A DNA stretch of 64,000 bases, from assembly GCF_042654245.1 (NCBI RefSeq), contig NZ_JBHSGI010000002.1:310001-374000 (forward strand), given 5' to 3'. Below the pieces are notes generated by a model. That model was not told the DNA's origin, made no database searches, and saw only the letters and a program-made list of their open reading frames with translations. Within the stretch, counting starts at the first letter, position 1, and each line of letters begins with the position of its first letter. This document shows positions 14,950 to 22,835 of this stretch, in pieces. Source of the stretch: Seohaeicola_A nanhaiensis. GTDB lineage: Bacteria; Pseudomonadota; Alphaproteobacteria; Rhodobacterales; Rhodobacteraceae. The position numbers and the translations under genes were made by a program.

Positions 14950-16023
14950 ATGGCCGATTTCGACGCACTGGTGCGCGACTCGCAGGCAAAGGTGGCCAAG
15001 AGCCAGTCCGAGATTCAGGCGATGACCAGCCGGATCGAGGCGGCCCGTGCCAAGATCGAGGCCGGCGAATCCGATATCGACATCGAAAACGCCACGCTGG
15101 ACGACGTCCACAAGCATACCGACGTGATGAACGCCAATATCGCCGAGCTGATCATGGGGCTGGACGATGTGACCAGCGCCTTCTCGCGCGACTTCGACGA
15201 GATGCGCAACAAGACCGGCTGGGAAAGCTTTGTCGGCATCTTTTCCAAGGCCAAGTCGGATTCCATGCGGCAGGAACGGATGCGGATGGCCAGCATCGAC
15301 GACAAGCTGCAGGATCTGATCTCAAAGTCGGACGTGATCGTCAAGCTGCTGGAAGGCCAGTTGAAGATGCTGGAGGAACAGAAGACCAAGGTTGGGGCGA
15401 ACCTGTCGTCGACGCTGGACGAGCGCGAGGTGGTCGTTGGCGAGCTTGAAACGCTGCGCGCCGATATCCTGGCGATGGATCCGAAGATCATCGAGCTCGA
15501 GAACAAGATCAGTATGGAGCAGGACGCGGCAGCGCGCACCAAGCTGGAGACCGATCTGGCCGAGCTGAACGCGCGTTATAACGAGATGGTGCAGCAGGAG
15601 CAGGTGAAGCTCGCCAAGTCCCAGACGCTGGAGCGCTATATAGAGAAGGGCAAGACCTGGGTGGATTCGCTGCAGAACCAGGCGGCGACGCAGATGGTGC
15701 TGATCAACAAGCTGCAGACGGACACCAAACAGCGCGTGGTGCTGTATGATGCGCTGAGCAAGTCGCTGAAGACGGCCCAGCAGCAGGACGTGGCGCACCG
15801 GATCAACGAGATCGGCGTGAAGACCGACCAGGAGGCCCAGACCGCCATGGCCGCCATCGGCACCGCGACCAACCAGAAGATGGCCGACATGCTGGAGGCG
15901 CACGAGGGTCACATGGTCTTTGCCCGCGAGGTGCTGGAGGCCAAGGCCAAGGCCGACGAACGCTTTGCCCGGCGTTTCGCGGCGATTGTCGAGAAACATG
16001 ACAAGAATCTTTATGGCGAGTGA
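14950..16023 (+). CDS. Cytoplasmic coiled-coil protein, distant TelA-like architecture; first gene of unknown operon
   Basis: 357-residue, almost wholly helical protein without signal peptide or membrane segment, rich in E, K, Q, A and D with long heptad-like stretches (residues 1-60, 105-200, 255-340). A short non-helical segment (TGWESFVGIFSKAKSD, about 93-108) divides it. The order of parts (short globular motif, helical bundle, then a long Q/T-rich helix MVLINKLQTDTKQRVVLYDALSKSLK) recalls toxic-anion-resistance protein TelA, but I cannot show homology by eye. The start at 14950 has AGGAG nine bases upstream; the frame stays open to 14833 without such a site. It starts an eight-gene co-directional run with an AAA+ ATPase. 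Function unknown. Confidence 0.85.
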   Translation: MADFDALVRDSQAKVAKSQSEIQAMTSRIEAARAKIEAGESDIDIENATLDDVHKHTDVMNANIAELIMGLDDVTSAFSRDFDEMRNKTGWESFVGIFSKAKSDSMRQERMRMASIDDKLQDLISKSDVIVKLLEGQLKMLEEQKTKVGANLSSTLDEREVVVGELETLRADILAMDPKIIELENKISMEQDAAARTKLETDLAELNARYNEMVQQEQVKLAKSQTLERYIEKGKTWVDSLQNQAATQMVLINKLQTDTKQRVVLYDALSKSLKTAQQQDVAHRINEIGVKTDQEAQTAMAAIGTATNQKMADMLEAHEGHMVFAREVLEAKAKADERFARRFAAIVEKHDKNLYGE

Positions 16024-16053
16024 CACCGGCGGGTTTTGCGGCGCATCCAGACC

Positions 16054-17175
16054 ATGACCAACCTCGCAGAAGATCACACCGGCCTGATGGACACCTTTGT
16101 CAGCCGCCGCTATTTCCGCAAGTTCGAAACGATCATGGGCCATCTGGGCCGGGTCGGGGCGGTGATGGAGGCGGATGGCCAGCTGACGCGGGAAGAGGTC
16201 GCGATCCTCACGCGTTACATGATGGCGCTGACCTTCACCTTTCGCGCGCTGTCGATGAAATACCTGATGGTCGGCCGCGATACGGGACGCTTCTTCGGCT
16301 CGCTGACGATCGATACCTCCGACAGCGGGTTTCCGGTCGCCTCGGAACTGATGACGATGGCGAACGACGCGCAGGCGGCGGCGAGTCACCTTGCAGGGAT
16401 GCCGTCGGAGGAGCCGCTGAAAGAAGAGATGGTCCGCACCATCATCAGCGCGAACGAGATCCCGACGAAGCTGCAATTCGCCCTGTCGCAGCGGAAATAC
16501 TACCAGGAGCTTCTGCGCGGCCAGCTCTTCTGGGTGCAGAACCACCCCGAGTGCCAGTGGATCGGCAACATCTCCGACACGCGGCGGCGGTTCCTGCTGC
16601 ACTGGGCGGCCTATGACACCCAGACCAACCTTCCTGTCATCTACCTGATGGAGGTCGAGGATACCGGGCGCACGGCCCTGCCCAAGGACCAGCGGCGCTG
16701 GCCCGAGGTGCAGGCGCATCTGATGGCACAGGCGCTGGACGGGCTGAAGCTCTTGACCATCGCCAAGGGGTTTGACGAGGATTTCGACGACCTGCACCCC
16801 AAGCGGCTGCGGCGCTGGCACATCGGGCCGATGTATTCCCATGCCTTCACCCACCAGACCGGACCGCTGCGGCAGGTGCTGGCGGATGCGGACGCGCCCG
16901 AAGGGCAGGACTGGGCGCTGGTCTGGACGGTGGAGGAACTGCAGAGCGAGAGCGTGAAGCAGGAACGCGCGGGATGGTTTGGCACTGTGGAGCGCGAGGT
17001 ATTTGCCCTCGACCCCTTTGCAGGACGCGGCGCGGACACCGGGGCGACGCTGACCGAACGCTCGATCATCCTGCCGCAGCGTCCGTTTCAGGTCTTGGCC
17101 GAGCAAAACCCGCCGGGATTTGCGAGCGTGCGGAAATTCGTTGTGGGCGAAGGCGGGCGGGTGCTTCGGTATTGA
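16054..17175 (+). CDS. Conserved hypothetical protein, second gene of the AAA+ operon
   Basis: 373-residue cytoplasmic protein that I do not recognise. The N-terminal 60 residues are helical and contain VMEADGQLTREEVAILTRYM, which resembles the acidic 'ADG' loop of TerB-like domains; this is a weak hint only. The centre has aromatic and histidine-rich motifs (FWVQNHPECQWIGNISD, RRWHIGPMYSHAFTHQTGPL near residues 250-270). The C-terminal third is beta-rich and ends VVGEGGRVLRY. The ATG at 16054 is used; a TTG six codons upstream is an alternative and neither has a strong ribosome binding site. It lies 30 bases after the coiled-coil gene and before the AAA+ gene. Confidence 0.82.
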   Translation: MTNLAEDHTGLMDTFVSRRYFRKFETIMGHLGRVGAVMEADGQLTREEVAILTRYMMALTFTFRALSMKYLMVGRDTGRFFGSLTIDTSDSGFPVASELMTMANDAQAAASHLAGMPSEEPLKEEMVRTIISANEIPTKLQFALSQRKYYQELLRGQLFWVQNHPECQWIGNISDTRRRFLLHWAAYDTQTNLPVIYLMEVEDTGRTALPKDQRRWPEVQAHLMAQALDGLKLLTIAKGFDEDFDDLHPKRLRRWHIGPMYSHAFTHQTGPLRQVLADADAPEGQDWALVWTVEELQSESVKQERAGWFGTVEREVFALDPFAGRGADTGATLTERSIILPQRPFQVLAEQNPPGFASVRKFVVGEGGRVLRY

Positions 17176-17182
17176 GCGGGGC

Positions 17183-17241
17183 GGTGCGTGCCAGGCACGT
17201 GCCCTACAACGTCGTCCGTAGGGTACGTGCTTGCACGCACC
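17183..17241. repeat. Long imperfect palindrome between two genes of the AAA+ operon
   Basis: Arms at 17183-17207 and 17218-17241 are inverted copies (about 22 of 25 positions pair, with one bulged base) around a 10-base loop. Each arm contains GGTGCGTGC, CACGT and CCCTAC blocks. Transcribed, it would form a very stable hairpin without a following T-run. I associate this arm sequence with palindromic repeats common in Rhodobacteraceae intergenic DNA; no second copy is in this window. Confidence 0.75.
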
Positions 17242-17265
17242 GATATTTGAGAGGAACGCGCCGAG

Positions 17266-19200
17266 ATGAGCCTGAATGCCGACCAGATGGAACTGCGCGA
17301 GGAGGATATCCGCAAGCATTACGCGACGGCCGTGGCGATGCTGGAAGGCTTCGACCACGCACCCCGTATCGCAAGGGCGGCAGCCACCCCTTCCCCCGAA
17401 CGCTCTTCGGGCATCGGCGCGCGCCGGGCATTCCGGTCAACCACGCCGGGGCTGGTGACGCGGCAGACGGCGCGGCCCGAGGGCGTACATCTGCTGGAGA
17501 GGGTGCAAGCGGCGGACGATGGAGACGTTCTCGTCTCGACCGCGCAGGCCACGGTGATGAACGCGCTGCGCCGTGCGGTGGCCATCGCGCTGGCGGTGGC
17601 CGAGAATTACGCGACCGCGACCCCGCTGGCCGACCTGAAACGCGCGAACCTTGCAGGAGACCTGCCGGCGGCACGCAGGACCGAGTTTTCGGAGCTGCTG
17701 GCGGCAGAGGCGCTGGTGGCGCTGCACGTCTTCGGCAACGCTCTGGCCTATCTTCTGTCCTCCCATGCCAGCGAGGTCAGCGTCGAGGTCGGTGAAGTCG
17801 AGGAGATCCTGACCGACAACAGCCTGTTGGCGCTGCATGGCGCGCTGTGGGAGCTGGATCAGGATGTGGCCACCCATGCCAATGACGATCCGCGCCTGAT
17901 CGCGACGATGGCCGCCTTCGCCGAACAACTGATGGAGAAGGTCGCCCTGCGCGCGCAGAACGCGGGCCATCTCGGCGCCTTCACCGGCGCGACCTGGAAG
18001 GTCGAGGCGGACGATCTGACGATCCGCGGGTTCACCCCGGCGTCGAAGGCGAAGTCGACCACCCTTACAATGACCTTCAAGAAGCCGAACGAAGTTGTGG
18101 GCAACCACATCGCCAAATACCAGGCGATGAAGCTGTCGAAGATGCTGATGGCCTATGACTTCGAGCGCCGGCTCAACCCCTTCGCGGAACTCGGCGGCTT
18201 CATCTTCACCTTCATGGGCGACGGCAAGCCCGGGACCGGGAAGACGACGCTGATCCAGATGATGGCGGGGCTGATCAACGACTATTGTCAGGTGGCAGGC
18301 TATCCTTTCCGCTACCAGAACCTGAGCGTCGACAATATCGACAGCTACCAGGGCAAGTCGGGACAGAACGCCAAGGCCTTCATCAACAATGTCATTGATC
18401 CCACCGTCATCGGCTTCGGCACCATCGACGACATCGACCAGCTGGCCGGCAAGCGGGGCGACCGGCAGTCCTCGGCCGGGCAGCTGGAGATCACGGCGGT
18501 GCTGATGGAGAGTTTTGCCGGGGCGAATACGGTGGTGCGGGGCAACTGCACCTTCGGCATGTTCTCGAACTACCCCGAGAACGTCGACGACGCCCTTCGG
18601 CAGCGCGCCGGCGCGCGTTTCCTAGTCGACGGACCGATCACGCGCGAGGATTACATCGACATCCTCGCCTTGCTGATGGGCAAGAACCACTCGATCCCGC
18701 TGGGGGCGCATGAACTGTTCGCGGCGCAGGAGATCAAGAAGGCGGTGGCGGCCTCCTTCGAGAGCCATTCGAAGCCGCATGAAGAGGGGCTGGTGGCCGT
18801 TTTTGACCGGGTACATGCGCAGGTCGGTCAGCTCGACACGATTGCCAAGCTCGGGACATACCTTAAGGCGATTCAGGAGGCGGACCCGCGATTCACCGGG
18901 CGGGCGATCAAGAATATCACCGACGCGATCAAGGTGCGCGCGATGGATTTCGAATTGCCGGACGAATGGATGGAGAACCCGGAACTTTTCCTGTTCAAGT
19001 CCTACGACGAGAAGAAGGCGATGATCTCGGACCTGCGCCAGCCGATTACGGTGGAGATGGTCATTCAAGAGATCAATCGCTATGCCGATTCCGAATTCCG
19101 TTATGCGGACAAGTCGGATGAAGTGGCGATCGAGAACATGATCCGAGAATTCGGACGAACAGAGGAGGCGAAACGGCGGTATCTGGAGGGTAAGGCCTGA
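17266..19200 (+). CDS. AAA+ family ATPase, core of the undescribed operon
   Basis: 644-residue ATPase. The first 300 residues are helical and unlike any domain I recognise. The AAA+ module follows: Walker A GKPGTGKTT at 320-328, Walker B-like FGTIDDID with D388/D389 (a DD pair where most AAA+ proteins have DE), and a second region of homology NYPENVDDALRQRAGARF with candidate arginine fingers. The last 180 residues form a helical lid ending VAIENMIREFGRTEEAKRRYLEG. No membrane segment is present. The ATG at 17266 is preceded by GAGAGG eleven bases away. The ATPase motifs imply remodelling of a partner complex, plausibly the coiled-coil and membrane proteins encoded around it; that is inference. 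Confidence 0.9.
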   Translation: MSLNADQMELREEDIRKHYATAVAMLEGFDHAPRIARAAATPSPERSSGIGARRAFRSTTPGLVTRQTARPEGVHLLERVQAADDGDVLVSTAQATVMNALRRAVAIALAVAENYATATPLADLKRANLAGDLPAARRTEFSELLAAEALVALHVFGNALAYLLSSHASEVSVEVGEVEEILTDNSLLALHGALWELDQDVATHANDDPRLIATMAAFAEQLMEKVALRAQNAGHLGAFTGATWKVEADDLTIRGFTPASKAKSTTLTMTFKKPNEVVGNHIAKYQAMKLSKMLMAYDFERRLNPFAELGGFIFTFMGDGKPGTGKTTLIQMMAGLINDYCQVAGYPFRYQNLSVDNIDSYQGKSGQNAKAFINNVIDPTVIGFGTIDDIDQLAGKRGDRQSSAGQLEITAVLMESFAGANTVVRGNCTFGMFSNYPENVDDALRQRAGARFLVDGPITREDYIDILALLMGKNHSIPLGAHELFAAQEIKKAVAASFESHSKPHEEGLVAVFDRVHAQVGQLDTIAKLGTYLKAIQEADPRFTGRAIKNITDAIKVRAMDFELPDEWMENPELFLFKSYDEKKAMISDLRQPITVEMVIQEINRYADSEFRYADKSDEVAIENMIREFGRTEEAKRRYLEGKA

Positions 19201-19257
19201 AACGGTCCCCTCCGGAATGAAAGGACAATAAGAACTTTTTAAGGAAAGGATTTTCCG

Positions 19258-19932
19258 ATGGCGGTTCCAGCCCATCTCAAACCCCAACCGCACAAGCTGC
19301 GCAAGGGCGATACGCTCGTTTCCCTACTGAAGGCGCAGGGATTTTCCGCAAAGGCTGCGGACTGGGTTTTCAGTCTTGATGCCAACAGGAAACTGCGAAC
19401 CGACAAGGGCTACAAATCCCACACCGACATTCAGCCCGGTGACGTGGTTTATATCCCGGTCATGACCAAGGACCAGATCCACATGGCCATCGACCTGCTG
19501 ATGCGGGTGCAATTCGAAGCCAGCAACATTCTCAAGGTGGACGATTTCCAGCAGCGGGTTTACGATACCGAGGATACGATTGCGAAAGCCGAAGCACAGC
19601 TGGACCAGATCTGGAGTTCGCTTCCCCCCGCCGGGCAGGCCCTGCGCAATTCGGCTGAGGAATGCAGAAAGAAGCTCAGCCGCAGTCCGGTCTGGAACGA
19701 TATGATCAAGTGCCTGGTCGAGATCGAGAAATGGGGCAAGGAACGCCAGAAGCTCGACAAGGAAACAATGAATCGGGTCAATCAGCTGGAAAGTACGCTC
19801 CGGAAAGCACGATCCGAGCTTTCTTCGGCGCAGAGTTCGCTGGAGCGCCTGCGGCAGATCTCGACAAACGTCGAGAAATACGCCCAGTCGGTGGAAAGCT
19901 CTCTGCGTCCCTTTGCGTCCAGCAAGTTCTGA
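19258..19932 (+). CDS. LysM-domain protein with C-terminal coiled coil, no signal peptide
   Basis: 224-residue protein. Residues 11-52 form a LysM-like fold: HKLRKGDTLVSLLKAQGF, then DIQPGDVVYIPV. The rest is helical, with a strong coiled coil from about 165 to the end (VNQLESTLRKARSELSSAQS). No export signal is visible, so the LysM would act in the cytoplasm, as in some phage and spore structural proteins, unless an unconventional route exists. The 57-base gap before it is AT-rich and includes AAGGAAAGG before the ATG. The gene itself looks lower in GC than its neighbours. It lies between the AAA+ gene and a small membrane protein of the same run. Confidence 0.85.
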   Translation: MAVPAHLKPQPHKLRKGDTLVSLLKAQGFSAKAADWVFSLDANRKLRTDKGYKSHTDIQPGDVVYIPVMTKDQIHMAIDLLMRVQFEASNILKVDDFQQRVYDTEDTIAKAEAQLDQIWSSLPPAGQALRNSAEECRKKLSRSPVWNDMIKCLVEIEKWGKERQKLDKETMNRVNQLESTLRKARSELSSAQSSLERLRQISTNVEKYAQSVESSLRPFASSKF

Positions 19933-20067
19933 TCGGATCCAGACCGCGCCCTCGTTTGCCGCCGGTCATGGCCACGGTGTTGGTTTCGCATCGGCAATCA
20001 GGTGAATTCGCGCTCCGGGGCAGCACCCTATCGGCGGGCACAGCATGGATGGTGTAGATTGACTGTC

Positions 20068-20400
20068 ATGATCCTCCACGTCGCTCTTCCGGTTGTCATG
20101 CTGATGGGTCTCGCAGCCGCCCTGCCCCACCTGATGCTGCGCCTCGTGCCGGAAACCTTCGCGGGCGTCCTGCTCAACGCCGGGATTTGCGCGGTTCTGC
20201 TGACGCTGATTTCTGCCGGCTACTTCTTCGCCAGCTATATGGCCCGAAACACCGCCCTGATCGACCTCGCCGGGATTGCCCCGGCGGCGACGCTGGTTCA
20301 TTTCCTGGGGCTGGGCCTTGGCGCGGGTCTGGTCTGGGGGCCGGTTCTGGTGTTGAGTGTCAGCTATACCCCCGCGCGTTGGAAGGAGAACGTCTGGTGA
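20068..20400 (+). CDS. Small integral membrane protein, four predicted segments
   Basis: 110-residue hydrophobic protein that I do not recognise. Predicted membrane segments are at roughly residues 3-22, 30-52, 62-80 and 83-100, with few charges and a short basic C-terminus (ARWKENVW). The start at 20068 puts the N-terminus just before the first segment; a TTG three codons upstream and an open frame to 20002 are alternatives without a good ribosome binding site. Its stop overlaps the GTG start of the next gene by 4 bases and contains that gene's Shine-Dalgarno sequence, so the two are translationally coupled. Confidence 0.78.
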   Translation: MILHVALPVVMLMGLAAALPHLMLRLVPETFAGVLLNAGICAVLLTLISAGYFFASYMARNTALIDLAGIAPAATLVHFLGLGLGAGLVWGPVLVLSVSYTPARWKENVW

Positions 20401-21743
20401 GACGCCTGATCGAAAAGGGCCTGATGTTCGGCAATCTTTACCGCGTGGCCTCGCCCGCGCTGGTGGAGCGCTACAATCGCGCGCTGGAGCATCTGACGGG
20501 GAAGCGGACGAAACTGACCGATTTCCACATCGACCTGTCGGGGTATTCGCCCGAGATCGGGGATGAATTCGACGACCAGCTCTACCTCAACCACAACGGG
20601 GTGAACCGACAGTTCATCCTGCTGAGCACCGAGCAGCGCAGCGCGCCGTTGCTTAACGTGAAGTTCTCGACTTCTCGGACGATCCTAAAACAGTTCATCG
20701 CCGACAACGAGGCGCAGCTTTTCGCGCTGACGGCGACGGATGCCGTCGCCGGCGAGCTGGTCAATTCGGTCTTCGATATCTCCGAGCCGAGCCGGCTGTT
20801 CGAGGTGGCGAAGATCCGCATCGAATGCGACACCACCAGCGGCACCATCCGGCACGCCCAGAAGCTGGCCGAACTGGTCGACCGCTTCAAGGCCGAGGAA
20901 GACGGCTGGTTCGACGATGTGCTGATTGCCGAGATGATCGGCCAGGCCAAGAAGTCCGGAGACATCACCCGCAATCCGGTGCGCCTGAAACGGCAGGACT
21001 ATCAGCAGCCGGATTTCTGGACCGCGCATTTCGGCGGGCTGTACCTGTTTCAGTCGGTGGAACATCCGGCGGTGATCTCGACCGGACCGAAAGAGGCGCT
21101 GGGGAAACTGCCGATCAAATATGTCTTCGATCTGAACGACCGAAACCAGATCGCGAAGTTCTTTGACTACAACGGTCTGGTCGAGCCGATCGTGAAAGCC
21201 CGCGGCATCGACGCGGCGGCGATCCTGGCGCAGAAAATGGACTTCATCGTGATCGACGCGGCAGCCGACCTCGGGATGGACCTCACGGGGTTGACCCGCA
21301 CAGACATCCGCCGACTGGCCCGGCAGAACGCACAGCGGCTTCCACGTGAGTATCACGGGCTGCGTGATCTTCTGAGATGGGCCACAGAGGGCGGTTCCTG
21401 GCCGCGTATCACCTCGGACGATCCGTCCTATTTCTACTCGCTGCGCGCCGCCGATACGCCGCTGGCGGACCTGGTGAACATGCTGTTGGCGAATCTGACC
21501 CCGCTCGACATCCGACAGCTGTTCATCTGCCACAAGGAACTGTTCTATCGGCTTTATGCCACCTGGCCGGACTCCAAGCGCGCTTTTGTCGCCGATTTCC
21601 TTGCGCGCGAGTATCAGGTCGACAAGGCCGGCGCGCGGGCGGCGTTGTTCGGGCGCGAGCCGGACATGAAGAACGAGGTGCCCGTTTCGCCAGTCGAGGA
21701 CATCGTGCGCCGGGTCGGCCCCTGGGGTGCGGTGGGGAGATAG
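20397..21743 (+). CDS. Conserved hypothetical protein of the AAA+ operon (448 residues)
   Basis: Soluble protein that I do not recognise (possibly one of the recently numbered DUF families of Rhodobacterales). It begins VRRLIEKGLMFGNLYRVASPALVERYN. It has a conserved-looking stretch FHIDLSGYSPEIGDEFDDQLYLN near residues 40-62, and a 'chordal' segment KYVFDLNDRNQIAKFFDYNGLVEPI near 240-265. The C-terminal half is helical with LANLTPLDIRQLFICHKELFYRLY near 365-390. The GTG start at 20397 has AAGGAG eight bases upstream and overlaps the preceding stop. No catalytic motif is evident. Only 3 bases separate it from the next gene. Confidence 0.82.
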   Translation: MRRLIEKGLMFGNLYRVASPALVERYNRALEHLTGKRTKLTDFHIDLSGYSPEIGDEFDDQLYLNHNGVNRQFILLSTEQRSAPLLNVKFSTSRTILKQFIADNEAQLFALTATDAVAGELVNSVFDISEPSRLFEVAKIRIECDTTSGTIRHAQKLAELVDRFKAEEDGWFDDVLIAEMIGQAKKSGDITRNPVRLKRQDYQQPDFWTAHFGGLYLFQSVEHPAVISTGPKEALGKLPIKYVFDLNDRNQIAKFFDYNGLVEPIVKARGIDAAAILAQKMDFIVIDAAADLGMDLTGLTRTDIRRLARQNAQRLPREYHGLRDLLRWATEGGSWPRITSDDPSYFYSLRAADTPLADLVNMLLANLTPLDIRQLFICHKELFYRLYATWPDSKRAFVADFLAREYQVDKAGARAALFGREPDMKNEVPVSPVEDIVRRVGPWGAVGR

Positions 21744-21746
21744 CGG

Positions 21747-22022
21747 ATGGCATTCATAAGGCTGATGCTTCTGGGTCTCATCGCCTGTACGGCGGCCTAT
21801 CTGCTGATCTCTGTCTATTCCCGCTCGGTGCGGCGCGAGAGGCTGGAAAAACGCTGGGCGGAAGAGCACCCGGAAGGGGATGACCCCGTGGCGCGCGATG
21901 CCTATATCGAGCAGGGCATGGCCGACTATCAGCGCGGGTTTCGCCGAAAGCTGATCTGGCTTGTCTATGTGGTCCCGTTGATCGCGCTGATCGCGGTGCA
22001 ATATGTCGTAAACGTCAACTGA
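21747..22022 (+). CDS. Small two-segment membrane protein
   Basis: 91-residue protein with hydrophobic segments at about residues 4-23 and 69-87 and a charged connecting stretch (RRERLEKRWAEEHPEGDDP), so both ends would face the same side. It starts 3 bases after the preceding stop with GGGAG upstream, and ends 7 bases before the DUF1523 gene. It belongs to the AAA+ operon; function unknown. Confidence 0.8.
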   Translation: MAFIRLMLLGLIACTAAYLLISVYSRSVRRERLEKRWAEEHPEGDDPVARDAYIEQGMADYQRGFRRKLIWLVYVVPLIALIAVQYVVNVN

Positions 22023-22029
22023 GGCCCGA

Positions 22030-22680
22030 ATGCGCTACGTGAAATGGACCCTGATTGCCCTCGTCGTGCTCGTGATCGGCGGCTTCCTGCATTACACGCT
22101 GCCGCGCCACGACGTGGTGAGGGTGGTGAACACCTATCAGGAACGGCAGGAGCTGGACGACTGGACCCGGATCTTCTGGGCCAAGCCCGACGATCTGTCC
22201 GCCCGCCTGGTCAACCGCGATGTGCAGTTCATTCAGACGGTGAAGGCCAACGGCAAGCCTCGGGTCTATCGCAACGAAGACACCGGCTGGTCCTGGCCGC
22301 CCTATTTTAAGTTCGACACGGCCAATCTGCTGACCCAGGCCGACGATCTGAAATCGACGGCGGATAATCCGCGCTGGGCCGTCGTGACCTTCTATGGATG
22401 GCGCATCGAATGGTTGTCGGCATTTCCGAACGCCATCGCGATCAAGCCGGTGGCCGGGCCCGACGTGACCATAATTCCCTGGTTCAACATCTTCTTCTTC
22501 ACCTTCCTGCTCGTGGCCTTCCTGTTCCTGCGGGCCGTCTGGCTTCAGTTCCGCGAGCGCACAATCGATCCCGCCCTGGAAGAGGCTAGCGAGCGTTGGG
22601 ATGCCGTAGAAGATAATGTGGCGGAACGGCGCGGCCGGTTCACCCGCTGGCTCGACACCTGGCGCACAAAAAAACGATAA
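22030..22680 (+). CDS. DUF1523 family membrane protein, last gene of the AAA+ operon
   Basis: 216-residue protein of the DUF1523 family. It has an N-terminal membrane segment (residues 6-23), a roughly 130-residue extracytoplasmic domain (HDVVRVVNTYQERQELDDWTRIFWAKP to GWRIEWLSAFPNAIAIKPV) and a second segment at about 158-178, followed by a charged cytoplasmic tail. DUF1523 has no known function. It is the last gene before a strong terminator, closing the run that starts at 14950. GAGG precedes the ATG at a short spacing. Confidence 0.87.
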   Translation: MRYVKWTLIALVVLVIGGFLHYTLPRHDVVRVVNTYQERQELDDWTRIFWAKPDDLSARLVNRDVQFIQTVKANGKPRVYRNEDTGWSWPPYFKFDTANLLTQADDLKSTADNPRWAVVTFYGWRIEWLSAFPNAIAIKPVAGPDVTIIPWFNIFFFTFLLVAFLFLRAVWLQFRERTIDPALEEASERWDAVEDNVAERRGRFTRWLDTWRTKKR

Positions 22681-22784
22681 GCGGAAAAATCCCGGGAACC
22701 ACATTCGATCTGTGACGTTTGAAGATCGAACCGGTTATTTTGCCGGATCGCTTCTGTCCCCATCCGGGGTGTCCCTCCCGGAAC

Positions 22785-22823
22785 AGGCGCCTGCTCTTCT
22801 TCCCCCGGAGCAGGCGCCTTTTT
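22785..22823 (+). terminator. Strong intrinsic terminator after the AAA+ operon
   Basis: A perfect 12-bp stem (AGGCGCCTGCTC / GAGCAGGCGCCT) with an 11-base pyrimidine-rich loop is followed by TTTTT. It lies between DUF1523 and the convergent glycosyltransferase gene and fixes the 3' end of the eight-gene run. Confidence 0.9.
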
Positions 22824-22835
22824 ATTCTTCGCACG

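Noticed and set aside
15322..17358. A 678-codon minus-strand frame across the first two genes of the unknown operon
   Set aside because: Low-complexity H/R/L/Q-rich product; the plus strand has ribosome binding sites and a consistent co-directional layout instead.
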